Of a DNA stretch of 64,000 bases, positions 8,653-16,214 are shown piece after piece. A program made the translations under genes and the position numbers. This DNA comes from Schlegelella_A sp036263655. Its GTDB lineage: Bacteria; Pseudomonadota; Gammaproteobacteria; Burkholderiales; Burkholderiaceae_C. The first letter of the stretch is position 1, and each line of letters opens with the position of its first letter. The notes under the pieces are model-generated. The model was not told the origin of the DNA and did no database searches. It saw only the letters and a list, made by a program, of their open reading frames with translations. The stretch spans positions 1-64,000 of the forward strand of contig DATAGP010000015.1 of assembly GCA_036263655.1 (NCBI GenBank). The letters run 5' to 3'.

Positions 8653-9753
8653 CTAGAAACGGCGCAGGAGGCGCGGGATGAGGTAACGCAGGGCCAGGCC
8701 CACGCCGACGCCGACGCCGACCTCGGCCAGCGAGGCGCGGGCCGCGGCCGCGGCCGGGGGGCCGAGCGGCACGGCGTCGCGCGACGGGTCGGGCACGGTC
8801 CCGTCGGTGTCGCCGGAGCGCGACGGGACCTCGGCGCCGCTGCCGGCCGCGGCGGTCTCGGCCTCCGCCATGCCGCGCTTGGAGCCCAGCGTCTTGGCGT
8901 AGACCCAGGTGAACTCGGCGCCGAGCAGGAAGATCTGCGCCGAGTAGTAGACCCAGATGAAGATGATGACGATCGACCCGGCGGCGCCGAACCCCGAAGC
9001 GACGCCGCTCTTGCCGATGTAGAGGCCGATCAGGAACTTGCCGATCGTGAACAGCACCGCCGTCACCAGCGCGCCGATCCAGACGTCGTGCCACTTGATG
9101 TCGACGCGCGGCATCATCTTGTAGATGACGGCGAAGATCACGGTGGTGATGCCGAATCCGACAGCCAGGTTCACGACCTGGGCGAGCACCTCCCAGCCGC
9201 CGAACAGCGGCCCCCACCACTTGCCGAGCGCCGAGATCACGGCGCCCATGACCAGCGACACGACGAGCAGGAAGGCAAGGCAGAGGATCATGCCGAAGGA
9301 GAGCAGGCGGGCGCGGATCAGGCCCCAGAGGCCGCCGCCCTTGGGCCGCTCGGGTGCGCGCCAGATGCGGTCGAGCGCATCCTGCAGCTCGCCGAAGACG
9401 GTCGTCGCGCCGATCAGCAGCACCAGCACGCCGACGGTCGTGCCGATCACGCCGTGGGTGGGCTTGCTCACCCCGGCCAGCATCTCCTGGATCGCCTTGG
9501 CCGCGTCCTCGCCCATCAGCCCGGCCAGCTGGCCGAACAGCTCGCCGCGCACCGCCTCGTCGCCGAACACGAGGCCGGCGACGGAGATGACGATGAGCAG
9601 CAGCGGCGCCAGCGAGAAGACGGTGTAGTAGGAGATCGCGGCGCCCATGCTCGCCGCGTAGTCGTCGACCCAGGAAGCGCCGGCGGACTTGACCAGCTGC
9701 CACCAGGTCTTCAGCGAAGGCTTCTCGGCGGGAAGTGCGGCGGCGTCGCTCAT
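8653..9753 (-). CDS. YihY/BrkB-family inner-membrane protein
   Basis: 366 residues. The YihY/UPF0761 fold is recognised from SMGAAISYYTVFSLAPLLLIVISVAG, then GVLVLLIGATTVFGELQDALDRIW and a final IVIIFIWVYYSAQIFLLGAEFTWVYA. About six membrane helices are visible. The C-terminal 80 residues form a cytoplasmic tail rich in Ala/Gly ending in a short hydrophobic stretch. The biochemical role of the family is unsettled. Original claims that it is RNase BN were withdrawn. It is 37 bp from the DUF3072 gene and 19 bp from the LysM gene on the same strand. Confidence 0.88.
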   Translation of the reverse strand: MSDAAALPAEKPSLKTWWQLVKSAGASWVDDYAASMGAAISYYTVFSLAPLLLIVISVAGLVFGDEAVRGELFGQLAGLMGEDAAKAIQEMLAGVSKPTHGVIGTTVGVLVLLIGATTVFGELQDALDRIWRAPERPKGGGLWGLIRARLLSFGMILCLAFLLVVSLVMGAVISALGKWWGPLFGGWEVLAQVVNLAVGFGITTVIFAVIYKMMPRVDIKWHDVWIGALVTAVLFTIGKFLIGLYIGKSGVASGFGAAGSIVIIFIWVYYSAQIFLLGAEFTWVYAKTLGSKRGMAEAETAAAGSGAEVPSRSGDTDGTVPDPSRDAVPLGPPAAAAARASLAEVGVGVGVGLALRYLIPRLLRRF

Positions 9754-9772
9754 CGGGCGGGCGTTCCTCGGA

Positions 9773-10285
9773 TCAGGCCGCGGGGATGCGCAGCATCTGG
9801 CCGGGATAGATCTTGTCGGGGTGGGACAGCATCGGCTTGTTGGCCTCGAAGATCTTCATGTAGGCGTTTGCGTCGCCGTACGCTTCCTTGGCGATCTTCG
9901 ACAGCGTGTCGCCGGGTTTCACCGTGTGGTACTTCGACTCCGGCTCGGACGGCGTGGCCACGGTCAGCATGTCGTTGACCTTGGCGACCGACGACACGTT
10001 TCCGCAGCAGAGAACGATCTTCTCCTTGGTCGCCTGGTCGGGGGCGACGCCCGACACCGTCACGGTCTGCGTCGCCCCGTCGTACTTGACGTCGAGGCCG
10101 TCCGCCTTGAGCCCCTGCGAGCCGATGTAGCGCTCGATCGCCTGGGCCGCCGTCTCGTTGAGGGCGCCGATGTCGGGCTGGGCGGCAGCGGGTGCGTTGC
10201 CGCCGCCGGACGGCGCCGGGGCCGCCGCCTTGCCGGGGTTGAACAACTTCTCGCCGGCATCCTTCAGAAAACTGATCAAGCTCAT
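9773..10285 (-). CDS. kbp: BON-LysM protein, Kbp (YgaU)-like potassium-binding protein
   Basis: 170 residues. The N-terminus MSLISFLKDAGEKLFN closely matches E. coli Kbp. A BON domain occupies about 45-112, and a LysM domain about 118-168 (YHTVKPGDTLSKIAKEAYG, then IFEANKPML and IYPGQMLRIP). An Ala/Pro/Gly insert at 18-40 is longer than in E. coli. Kbp binds potassium in the cytoplasm and is induced by osmotic stress in enterobacteria; no secretion signal is present here either. It heads the minus-strand run with yihY-like and DUF3072 genes, which suggests an envelope or osmotic stress group. Confidence 0.88.
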   Translation of the reverse strand: MSLISFLKDAGEKLFNPGKAAAPAPSGGGNAPAAAQPDIGALNETAAQAIERYIGSQGLKADGLDVKYDGATQTVTVSGVAPDQATKEKIVLCCGNVSSVAKVNDMLTVATPSEPESKYHTVKPGDTLSKIAKEAYGDANAYMKIFEANKPMLSHPDKIYPGQMLRIPAA

Positions 10286-10597
10286 GGTGTGTCCGTTTGA
10301 GGTGGAGCTTGAATCTAGCGGTCGTGCCGGCGCGGGTGAAGGGGCGGGACAAGGTGAAGCGGAAGCGTCCTACGAAGGTGGCTTTGCTTGTCCGGCGTGG
10401 GCGGCCGCTTCCGTCCTGAGCGGAAAGGCAACGCATGTGCCCGCGTCAGGGAGGCTCGAGCCGACGCGAAAGCGTCCGAGCACCCCCTCGTTCGGGGACG
10501 TTCGCAGGCTCGCTGCTGATCTCGGGTCGGCCCGCAGCGGGTTGTGCACGTTGGTTGCCTGGGACCCGCCATTCGACCTGCTCGCCGCAGCCACCCC
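10286..10597. other. 312-bp intergenic region, no gene seen
   Basis: This stretch separates the divergently transcribed kbp-like gene and the small gene at 10598. Open frames here are short, differ between strands and look like shadows. It must hold promoters for both directions. I could not pick out a convincing -35/-10 pair, operator or riboswitch. Confidence 0.5.
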
Positions 10598-10885
10598 ATG
10601 CTTCCCCTCCAAGAACCCGTGCAAAGCCCTACCTTCAGCGAGGACACCGCTCGAATCCAGGTGCGGTCGGTCACGGGATCCAGCTACACGCTGATCGAGA
10701 CCACGACCTTCGAGCGCCTCGAGCGCGGCCGCGCCGGCACCTCGGTGATGCGGCCGCTGTCGCGGACCTACCGCACGGCCTACGCGTGCCTGCCCGTGGT
10801 CCGCAACGAGGACGGCTCCTTCACCATCCTCGACACGATGACGCGCCTGGTGCGCGTGGACGCGGCGCCGCACCCGTCTTCCTGA
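10598..10885 (+). CDS. Hypothetical protein, 95 residues
   Basis: Not recognised. ATG 10598 is chosen because upstream residues in the frame (Arg/Pro-rich) look like translated intergenic DNA. The body TARIQVRSVTGSSYTLIETTTFERL followed by RTAYACLPVVRNEDGSFTILDT alternates polar and hydrophobic residues as in a small beta-rich domain. No signal peptide or membrane helix is present. It is followed 57 bp later by another unknown gene on the same strand, and the two may form a transcription unit. Confidence 0.6.
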   Translation: MLPLQEPVQSPTFSEDTARIQVRSVTGSSYTLIETTTFERLERGRAGTSVMRPLSRTYRTAYACLPVVRNEDGSFTILDTMTRLVRVDAAPHPSS

Positions 10886-10942
10886 TCGCGCAGGCACGGC
10901 GCGGCACAGCGCTTGCCGATCCGTGGGCTGGATCGGACGGGC

Positions 10943-11287
10943 GTGGTGGCAAAGCAAACGACATCGGGCGCGCAGGGCGCGCCTCAGGGGAGCAAGCCGC
11001 GTCGGTCCGCCACTGCGAGCGGCGAGCACTGGAAGCGGCTCCTGCGCGCGCCGCCCAAGGCGGTGCCGGTGAGCGTCGACGAGTTCGTCGAGGAGTGCAA
11101 CCGGCGCCTCTTCGCCGATTCCTGCTATCAGGACGACACGCGCTTCGTCGCCGTGACCATGCCGAACGGCCAGCCCACCGGATCGACCTGGGAGGGGCCC
11201 GAGTCGATGAAGCCCGTCGTCTCGCGGATCGTCAAGTCCGCGGTCGCCGAGTTCGACGTCGGCCTGCCCTTCTTCGCCGACCGCTGA
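10943..11287 (+). CDS. Hypothetical protein, about 114 residues
   Basis: Not recognised. The frame has only TTG (10913) or GTG (10943, 10946) starts, so the N-terminus is uncertain. The convincing part is the C-terminal half: VSVDEFVEECNRRLFADSCYQDDTRFVAVTMPNGQPTGSTWEG and VSRIVKSAVAEFDVGLPFFADR. The first 35 residues are Lys/Arg/Ser-rich and probably disordered. The stop codon lies inside a hairpin shared with the convergent MFS gene. Confidence 0.55.
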   Translation: MVAKQTTSGAQGAPQGSKPRRSATASGEHWKRLLRAPPKAVPVSVDEFVEECNRRLFADSCYQDDTRFVAVTMPNGQPTGSTWEGPESMKPVVSRIVKSAVAEFDVGLPFFADR

Positions 11288-11316
11288 GCTCGCCCCGTCG
11301 CGGGCGAGGTGCTCAG
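11284..11316. terminator. Hairpin spanning the stop codons of two convergent genes
   Basis: Left arm CTGAGC-TCGCCC (11284-11295) pairs with GGGCGA (11302-11307) and GCTCAG (11311-11316), with a three-base bulge GGT. The TGA of the plus-strand gene (11285-11287) and the TGA of the minus-strand MFS gene (11313-11315) both lie in the arms. It is likely a shared bidirectional terminator. Confidence 0.6.
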
Positions 11317-12578
11317 GCGGCGACCCAGCGGCCGCGGCCCGGTCGCACGCGGTGCAGCAGGAACAGCACGACGCTCAGGTTGACCAGGTTCCAAGCGATG
11401 CCGTTGACGAAGGCCGCGTGGTACGAGCCGGTGAGGTCGAACACCTTGCCGGAGAGCCAGCCGCCGAGCGCCATGCCGAGCAGGGTGAACATCAGGATCG
11501 TGCCGACGCGCGCGCCGGCCTCGGCCGGCGGGAAGTACTCGCGGACGATGATCGCGTACGACGGGACGATGCCGCCCTGGAACAGGCCGAACAGGGCCGA
11601 GATGACGTAGAGCGAGGCCAGCGAGTCGAACGGCAGGAAGAGGATCAGCGCCAGGCCCTGCAGCACCGAGCCGAGGAGCAGCGTGCGCAGGCCGCCGATG
11701 CGGTCGCAGATGACGCCCGAGACGAGCCGGCTCACCACCCCGCAGGCGAGCATCAGCGACAGCATCTGCGCGCCGCGCGCCGCACCGTAGCCGAGGTCGC
11801 CGCAGTAGGCAACGATGTGCACCTGCGGCATCGACATGGCCACGCAGCAGGCCAGGCCGGCGATGCAGAGCAGGACCTGGGCGGCGTTCAGCGACAGGCC
11901 GAACGGCCGGTCCGAGGGGGTTCCGGCGCCGGCCCGCGGCGTCGCCGCCGCGGCTGCGAGCGCCGGCGGCCGGGCGCGCATGAACCAGGCCAGCGCCGCC
12001 ATGCCGAGTCCCGAGAAGATGCCGAGGCCGATGTAGGTCTGGCGCCAGCCGACGGTCTCGACGAAGTGCTGCACGATCGGCGGCCAGATGGCGCCGGCGA
12101 CGTAGTTGCCGCTGGCGCAGATCGCGACGGCGATGCCGCGCCGGCGGACGAACCAGAGCGAGGTGTCGGCGACCAGCGGCGCGAAGCTCGCCGAGCTGCC
12201 GACCAGGCCGAGCAGGAGGCCGTGCACGACAGCGAAGGTCCAGACGTTGCTCGAGAGGCCGGCGGCGACGAAGCCGATGCCGAGCCCGGCGGCGCCGATC
12301 AGGAGCGGCACGACGATGCCGTGCCGGTCGGCCAGCCGGCCCATGAACACGCCGCCGATGCCGAAGCCGATCATCAGCAGGGTGTATGGCAGCGAGGCGT
12401 CGGCGCGGGCGACGCCGAACTCCGCCTGCACGCTGGGCAGCACGACGGCCACGACGTACATGGCGCTGCTGCCGATCGTCATCAGGGCCAGCGCGATCGC
12501 CAGGCGCGCCCAGGCCTGGCGCGAATCGGCGACCGCTTCGGCGGCGCCGCCGGCGGCGATCTCGGGCCTGCCCGTCAT
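11313..12578 (-). CDS. Major facilitator superfamily transporter (oxalate/formate or monocarboxylate-like)
   Basis: 421 residues with about 12 membrane helices. The loop 2-3 motif GVFMGRLADRHGIVVPLLIG is the MFS signature G-x-L-a-D-r-x-G. The longest frame runs far upstream, but that part is antisense to tctA's frame. ATG 12578 overlaps the tctA stop by four bases (ATGA) and gives a normal N-terminus MTGRPEIAAGG. It is thus translationally coupled to the tripartite transporter, an unusual pairing of two transporter classes. A carboxylate substrate is inferred from context and similarity to OFA-type permeases. Confidence 0.82.
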   Translation of the reverse strand: MTGRPEIAAGGAAEAVADSRQAWARLAIALALMTIGSSAMYVVAVVLPSVQAEFGVARADASLPYTLLMIGFGIGGVFMGRLADRHGIVVPLLIGAAGLGIGFVAAGLSSNVWTFAVVHGLLLGLVGSSASFAPLVADTSLWFVRRRGIAVAICASGNYVAGAIWPPIVQHFVETVGWRQTYIGLGIFSGLGMAALAWFMRARPPALAAAAATPRAGAGTPSDRPFGLSLNAAQVLLCIAGLACCVAMSMPQVHIVAYCGDLGYGAARGAQMLSLMLACGVVSRLVSGVICDRIGGLRTLLLGSVLQGLALILFLPFDSLASLYVISALFGLFQGGIVPSYAIIVREYFPPAEAGARVGTILMFTLLGMALGGWLSGKVFDLTGSYHAAFVNGIAWNLVNLSVVLFLLHRVRPGRGRWVAA

Positions 12579-14068
12579 GCGGCTCTCCGCCGTCGCGCCC
12601 GCGCCGCCGCGACGAGCGGCCAGAGCCAGATGGCGATGGTGACCACGCCCAGCCCGGCGGCGATCGGCCGGCCGAAGAAGGCGAGCACGTTGTCGTCGGC
12701 CTTGATCATCGAGGAGACGAAGTTCTCCTCGAGCATGCCGCCGAGGACGACGCCGAGGATCAGCGGCGTGATCGGAAAGCCGTTCTCCTCGAGGATCCAG
12801 GCGACGACGCCGGCGATGAGCATGACCCCGACGTCGAAGGCGGTGTTGTTGATGGCGAAGGCGCCGACGATGCAGAAGAGCAGGATCACCGGCATCAGGA
12901 TGTCGCGCGGCACGCGCAGGATCCGCTTGGCGGCCTTGATGCACATCCAGCCCAGCGGCAGCATGATCAGGTTGGCCAGGATGAAGAGCAGGAACACGGC
13001 GTAGATGTTCTGCGGGTTGGTCGTGAAGAGGGTCGGCCCGGGATTCATGTTCTTCATGTAGAGCACGCCGATGACGATGGCGGTGATCGAGTCGCCGGGG
13101 ATGCCGAACACCAGGGCCGGGATCCAGGCGCCGGCCAGGGCGCTGTTGTTGGCCGAACCGCTCTCGACGATGCCCTCGACGTGGCCGGTGCCGAACTTTT
13201 CCGGCTCCTTCGAGAACTTCTTGCTCATCGCGTACGACATCCAGGCGGCGATGTCGGCGCCGGCGCCTGGCAGGGCGCCGATCAGCGTGCCGAGGGTGCT
13301 GCCGCGCAGGATCTGCACCGGGTACTTGACGGCCAGCCGCCACATGCCCTTGAAGACGTTGCCGATCGGCTGGTCGACGATCAGCGCCGCGCCTTCGGTG
13401 CGCACCATGTAGCGGATGATCTCCGAGACGGCGAAGGCGCCGATCATCAGCGGGATCAGGCCGATGCCGCCGAGCAGCTCGGCGCTGCCGAACGTGAAGC
13501 GCGGGAAGGCGGCCGGGTTGTTGAGGCCGACGCCGGCGATGAGCAGGCCGACGAGGAGGGTGACCATGCCCTTCAGCGGCCGGTCCGTGGAGATGAAGAC
13601 GGCGCAGGTCAGCCCCATCAGGACCAGCCAGAAGTACTCGAACGAGCTGAACTTCAGCGCCACTTCGGCCAGCGCCGGCGCGGCGACGATGAGCACGGCG
13701 GTGCCGAACAGGCCACCGATGGCCGAGAAGACGAGCCCGGCGCCGAGCGCCAGCTCGGCCTGGCCCTTTTTCGTCAGGGCGTAGGCCTCGTCGGTGTAGG
13801 CGGCCGATGCCGGCGTGCCCGGCATGCGCAGCAGGCAGCCGGGGATGTCGCCGGAGAAGATCGCCATTGCCGTCGCCGTGACCATCGCCGCGATGGCCGG
13901 GATCGGCGCCATGAAGAACGTCACCGGCACGAGCAGGGCGGTCGCCATCGTCGCCGTCAGGCCGGGCACCGCGCCGACGAAGAGCCCGAACAGCGAGGCG
14001 CCCAGGATCACCAGCACATTGGCCGGATCGAAGACGAGCCGGAAGGCTTCGACCCAGGCCGGGTTCAT
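12575..14068 (-). CDS. tctA: Tripartite tricarboxylate transporter, large membrane subunit
   Basis: 497 residues, the usual TctA length, with about 11-12 hydrophobic segments. Diagnostic stretches are LFGLFVGAVPGLTATMATALLVPVTF, GDIPGCLLRMPGTPASAAYTDEAYALTKKG and GALPGAGADIAAWMSYAMSKKFS, the duplicated PG-rich signature of the family. It is the main transmembrane subunit of a secondary transporter that uses ion gradients and the TctC binding protein. It lies 97 bp after tctB. The C-terminus RARRRRAA is strongly basic, which suits a cytoplasmic end. Confidence 0.93.
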   Translation of the reverse strand: MNPAWVEAFRLVFDPANVLVILGASLFGLFVGAVPGLTATMATALLVPVTFFMAPIPAIAAMVTATAMAIFSGDIPGCLLRMPGTPASAAYTDEAYALTKKGQAELALGAGLVFSAIGGLFGTAVLIVAAPALAEVALKFSSFEYFWLVLMGLTCAVFISTDRPLKGMVTLLVGLLIAGVGLNNPAAFPRFTFGSAELLGGIGLIPLMIGAFAVSEIIRYMVRTEGAALIVDQPIGNVFKGMWRLAVKYPVQILRGSTLGTLIGALPGAGADIAAWMSYAMSKKFSKEPEKFGTGHVEGIVESGSANNSALAGAWIPALVFGIPGDSITAIVIGVLYMKNMNPGPTLFTTNPQNIYAVFLLFILANLIMLPLGWMCIKAAKRILRVPRDILMPVILLFCIVGAFAINNTAFDVGVMLIAGVVAWILEENGFPITPLILGVVLGGMLEENFVSSMIKADDNVLAFFGRPIAAGLGVVTIAIWLWPLVAAARARRRRAA

Positions 14069-14104
14069 GGAGCCCCCCCGCTTGCGGCTGGCGCCGCGGC
14101 GCTG

Positions 14105-14141
14105 CCCCCCGAGGGGGTGCGGGCCGCCTTGGGAGCGGCCC
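14105..14141. repeat. Tandem GC hairpins between tctB and tctA
   Basis: CCCCC/GGGGG (about 14106-14117) is followed by GGGCCGC, loop CTTGGGA, GCGGCCC (14121-14141), a perfect 7-bp stem. The same loop with a different stem occurs at 24846-24863. This looks like an intergenic repeat family of GC-rich Burkholderiales; it may also lower tctA expression relative to tctB and tctC. Confidence 0.55.
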
Positions 14142-14165
14142 GGCGCCGGCGCGAGGCCTCCGCCC

Positions 14166-14648
14166 TCACCAGGCCCAGCGCTGCAGCACGCCCCAGGGCA
14201 GCGGCACCTTTAGCAGCCGCGAGAAGGCGAGGTGGATGAGGAGGGTGGCGATGGCGGCGATCGGCAGCAGCACCGCCCAGCGCACCCGCAGGACCCACAT
14301 CAGCGCCGTCAGGTAGGCGAAGGCGGTGAGCACGAAGCCGAGCCGTTCGACGGCCAGCAGGTAGAACAGGTTGGCGCCGACCAGCACGGCGAAGGCGAGC
14401 ACCTGGCGGCCCGAGCGCATCCAGGCCGGAGCCTCGACCCAGCGCGCCCGCTCGGCCCCGCGCCGGCGGCGCCAGCTGCGCAGGATGAGGAGCAGCCCGC
14501 AGATGCCCAGGCCGGACCCCACCAGGCCCGGGAAGATGCCCGGCCCGATGTTCTGGCCGGGGATGCGCGGAAAGCCCTGGACGTGGACGAGCACGGCGGC
14601 GCCGAGCAGCGCGAAGAGAACGCCCCAGACGGCGTCGTCGAGCTTCAA
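14166..14648 (-). CDS. tctB: Tripartite tricarboxylate transporter, small membrane subunit
   Basis: 160 residues with four hydrophobic segments and the TctB N-terminus MKLDDAVWGVLFALLGAAVL, then FPRIPGQNIGPGIFPGLVG. The start is TTG at 14648; no ATG fits. A basic stretch RSWRRRRGAERARW follows TM2, as expected for a cytoplasmic loop. It is the small subunit that assists TctA. It lies 52 bp downstream of tctC, across two repeat elements. Confidence 0.9.
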   Translation of the reverse strand: MKLDDAVWGVLFALLGAAVLVHVQGFPRIPGQNIGPGIFPGLVGSGLGICGLLLILRSWRRRRGAERARWVEAPAWMRSGRQVLAFAVLVGANLFYLLAVERLGFVLTAFAYLTALMWVLRVRWAVLLPIAAIATLLIHLAFSRLLKVPLPWGVLQRWAW

Positions 14649-14654
14649 GGGACG

Positions 14655-14680
14655 GGACCTTTCGCTGCGCTCAGGGTGAT
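14655..14680. repeat. Half copy of the 5698-5765 inverted repeat
   Basis: TTCGCTGCGCTCAG followed by GGTGA matches the right arm at 5746-5763 (TTCGCTGCGCTCAG then AATGA). No left arm is present. It lies between tctC and tctB and directly abuts the palindrome at 14681. Confidence 0.6.
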
Positions 14681-14700
14681 TTCGCGGCGCAGCCGCGAAA
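14681..14700. repeat. 20-bp palindromic repeat, copy 2
   Basis: Identical to 21-40. It ends exactly at the last base before the tctC stop codon (14701-14703), so in tctC mRNA it is the first thing after the gene. This placement would suit an mRNA 3'-end stabiliser or attenuator after a binding-protein gene. Confidence 0.6.
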
Positions 14701-15681
14701 TCACTTGGCGATGCCGACCGCTTTCATCGTGGCGCCGAGGTCGGCGTCGGACTTCGCCATGAACTTGCCGAAGTCGTCCGGGCCCATGTAGACGACGCCG
14801 AGGCCGCGGCTGGCCATGAAGTCGGTGTACTCCTTGCTGGCGGCGATCTTGCGGATGGCGGCGACGAGCTTGTCGCGCGCCTCGGGGGCCAGGTTCTTCG
14901 GCGCGGCGATGCCGCGCCAGGCGCCGAGCTTCCAGTCGCTGCCGGTGGCCTGCTTCAGGGTCGGCACGTTCGGATAGAGCGCCGCCGGCGTGTCGCTCAT
15001 GACCGCGAGGCTGCGGACCTTGCCGGCGTCGATCAGCGAGCGCGCCTCGGGGAGCGAGCAGGGCACGATCTCGACGCCGCCGGCGACCAGGTCCTGCAGG
15101 CCGGGCGCGGCGCCGTTCGACGGCACCCAGGGCGCGGCCGCCGGGTCGACCTTCAGGTCCTTCAGCATGCCGGCGATCGCCAGGTGCCAGATGCCGCCCT
15201 GGCCGGTGCCCGACGCCTTGAACTTGCCGGGGTTGGCCTTGATCGCGGCGACCAGGTCGTTGGCGGTCTTGTAGGGCGAGTCGGCGCGCACCTGCAGGCC
15301 GGCCGGGTCGAAGTTGACCAAGCCGATCGGCGTGTACGAGGTGCCGGAGATGTCGGTCAGGCCCTGCCAGTGCAACATGCCGATCTCGACGGTGATGAGG
15401 CCGATGGTGTAGCCGTCGGGCGCAGCGGCCGAGATCGCCTGGTGGCCGACCACGCCGCTGCCGCCGACGCGGTTGACGACGTTGACGGGCTGGCCGATCT
15501 CCTTCTCGAGCAGCGAGCCGATGATCCGCGCCGTCGCGTCGGTGCCACCGCCGGCGGCCCACGGGACGATCAGCGTCACCGGCCGCTCGGGCCAGGCCGC
15601 CTGCGCGGACGAGAAGGCGAAGCCGGCGAGCAGGGCGGCGGCGACGGCCGCCCAGCGGCGGATGAGGGACGTGCGAGTCAT
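14701..15681 (-). CDS. tctC: Tripartite tricarboxylate transporter substrate-binding protein (TctC/Bug family)
   Basis: 326 residues. A Sec signal peptide (SLIRRWAAVAAALLAGFAFSSAQA) ends at about residue 28. The mature start WPERPVTLIVPWAAGGGTDATAR is the Bug-family signature for binding carboxylates. It is a periplasmic receptor that delivers ligand to TctA/TctB. Bug proteins are greatly expanded in Burkholderiales, so this one need not bind citrate. It is the first gene of the tctC-tctB-tctA-MFS operon. Ligand is unknown. Confidence 0.92.
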   Translation of the reverse strand: MTRTSLIRRWAAVAAALLAGFAFSSAQAAWPERPVTLIVPWAAGGGTDATARIIGSLLEKEIGQPVNVVNRVGGSGVVGHQAISAAAPDGYTIGLITVEIGMLHWQGLTDISGTSYTPIGLVNFDPAGLQVRADSPYKTANDLVAAIKANPGKFKASGTGQGGIWHLAIAGMLKDLKVDPAAAPWVPSNGAAPGLQDLVAGGVEIVPCSLPEARSLIDAGKVRSLAVMSDTPAALYPNVPTLKQATGSDWKLGAWRGIAAPKNLAPEARDKLVAAIRKIAASKEYTDFMASRGLGVVYMGPDDFGKFMAKSDADLGATMKAVGIAK

Positions 15682-15778
15682 GGTCTGTCTCCTTGCGACG
15701 GGCCACTGTGCCGGCGCCGGCCGGGCCGTGCCAGCGGGCTAGCCCTAGGCGGGCCGCGCCGGCGCTGCTGCTAGGCCG

Positions 15779-16204
15779 TCAGGCGTCGGCGGCGATCTCG
15801 CGCGCCGCCTCGTCGAGCAGGGTCTCGAGCTGGTTCGGCTCGATCGGCTTGAGCAGATGGTGCCGGTAGCCGGCGGCGCGGCTGCGCTCGCGGTCGGCGC
15901 TCATGCCGAAGCCGCTCATCGCAACGGCGTACCTCGGCCGCTCGCTGCCGAGCTTCTTGAGCAGTTCCCAGCCGTTGCCGTCGGGCAGGCCCACATCGGA
16001 GATGAGGACGTCGCAGTGCGCGTCGGGAATCGTGCGCAGCGCTTCCTGCATGGTCGCCACCGAGAGGACGCTGTGGCCGAGCTGCTCGAGCAGCAGGCCG
16101 AGCAGGAAACGGGTGTCCTCGTGGTTCTCGACGATGAAGATCCGGAGCGCGGCACGCGAGCCGGCGGTGCGGGGAAGGGGGGTGGCCACAGGGTGTTCGT
16201 TCAT
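15779..16204 (-). CDS. Receiver-only response regulator
   Basis: 141 residues, a single CheY-like receiver with no output domain. Visible features are IFIVENHEDTRFLL (the acidic pair is replaced in part: E and N-H-E-D), the phospho-acceptor DVLISDVGLPDGNGWELL, and the later K in HHLLKPIEP. ATG 16204 is 10 bp after the stop of the hybrid kinase gene, so the two form an operon and probably a signalling pair. The upstream extension of the frame is antisense to nothing useful and lacks domain character. It may pass phosphate on, or act as a sink. Confidence 0.85.
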   Translation of the reverse strand: MNEHPVATPLPRTAGSRAALRIFIVENHEDTRFLLGLLLEQLGHSVLSVATMQEALRTIPDAHCDVLISDVGLPDGNGWELLKKLGSERPRYAVAMSGFGMSADRERSRAAGYRHHLLKPIEPNQLETLLDEAAREIAADA

Positions 16205-16214
16205 GAGCGCTGGC

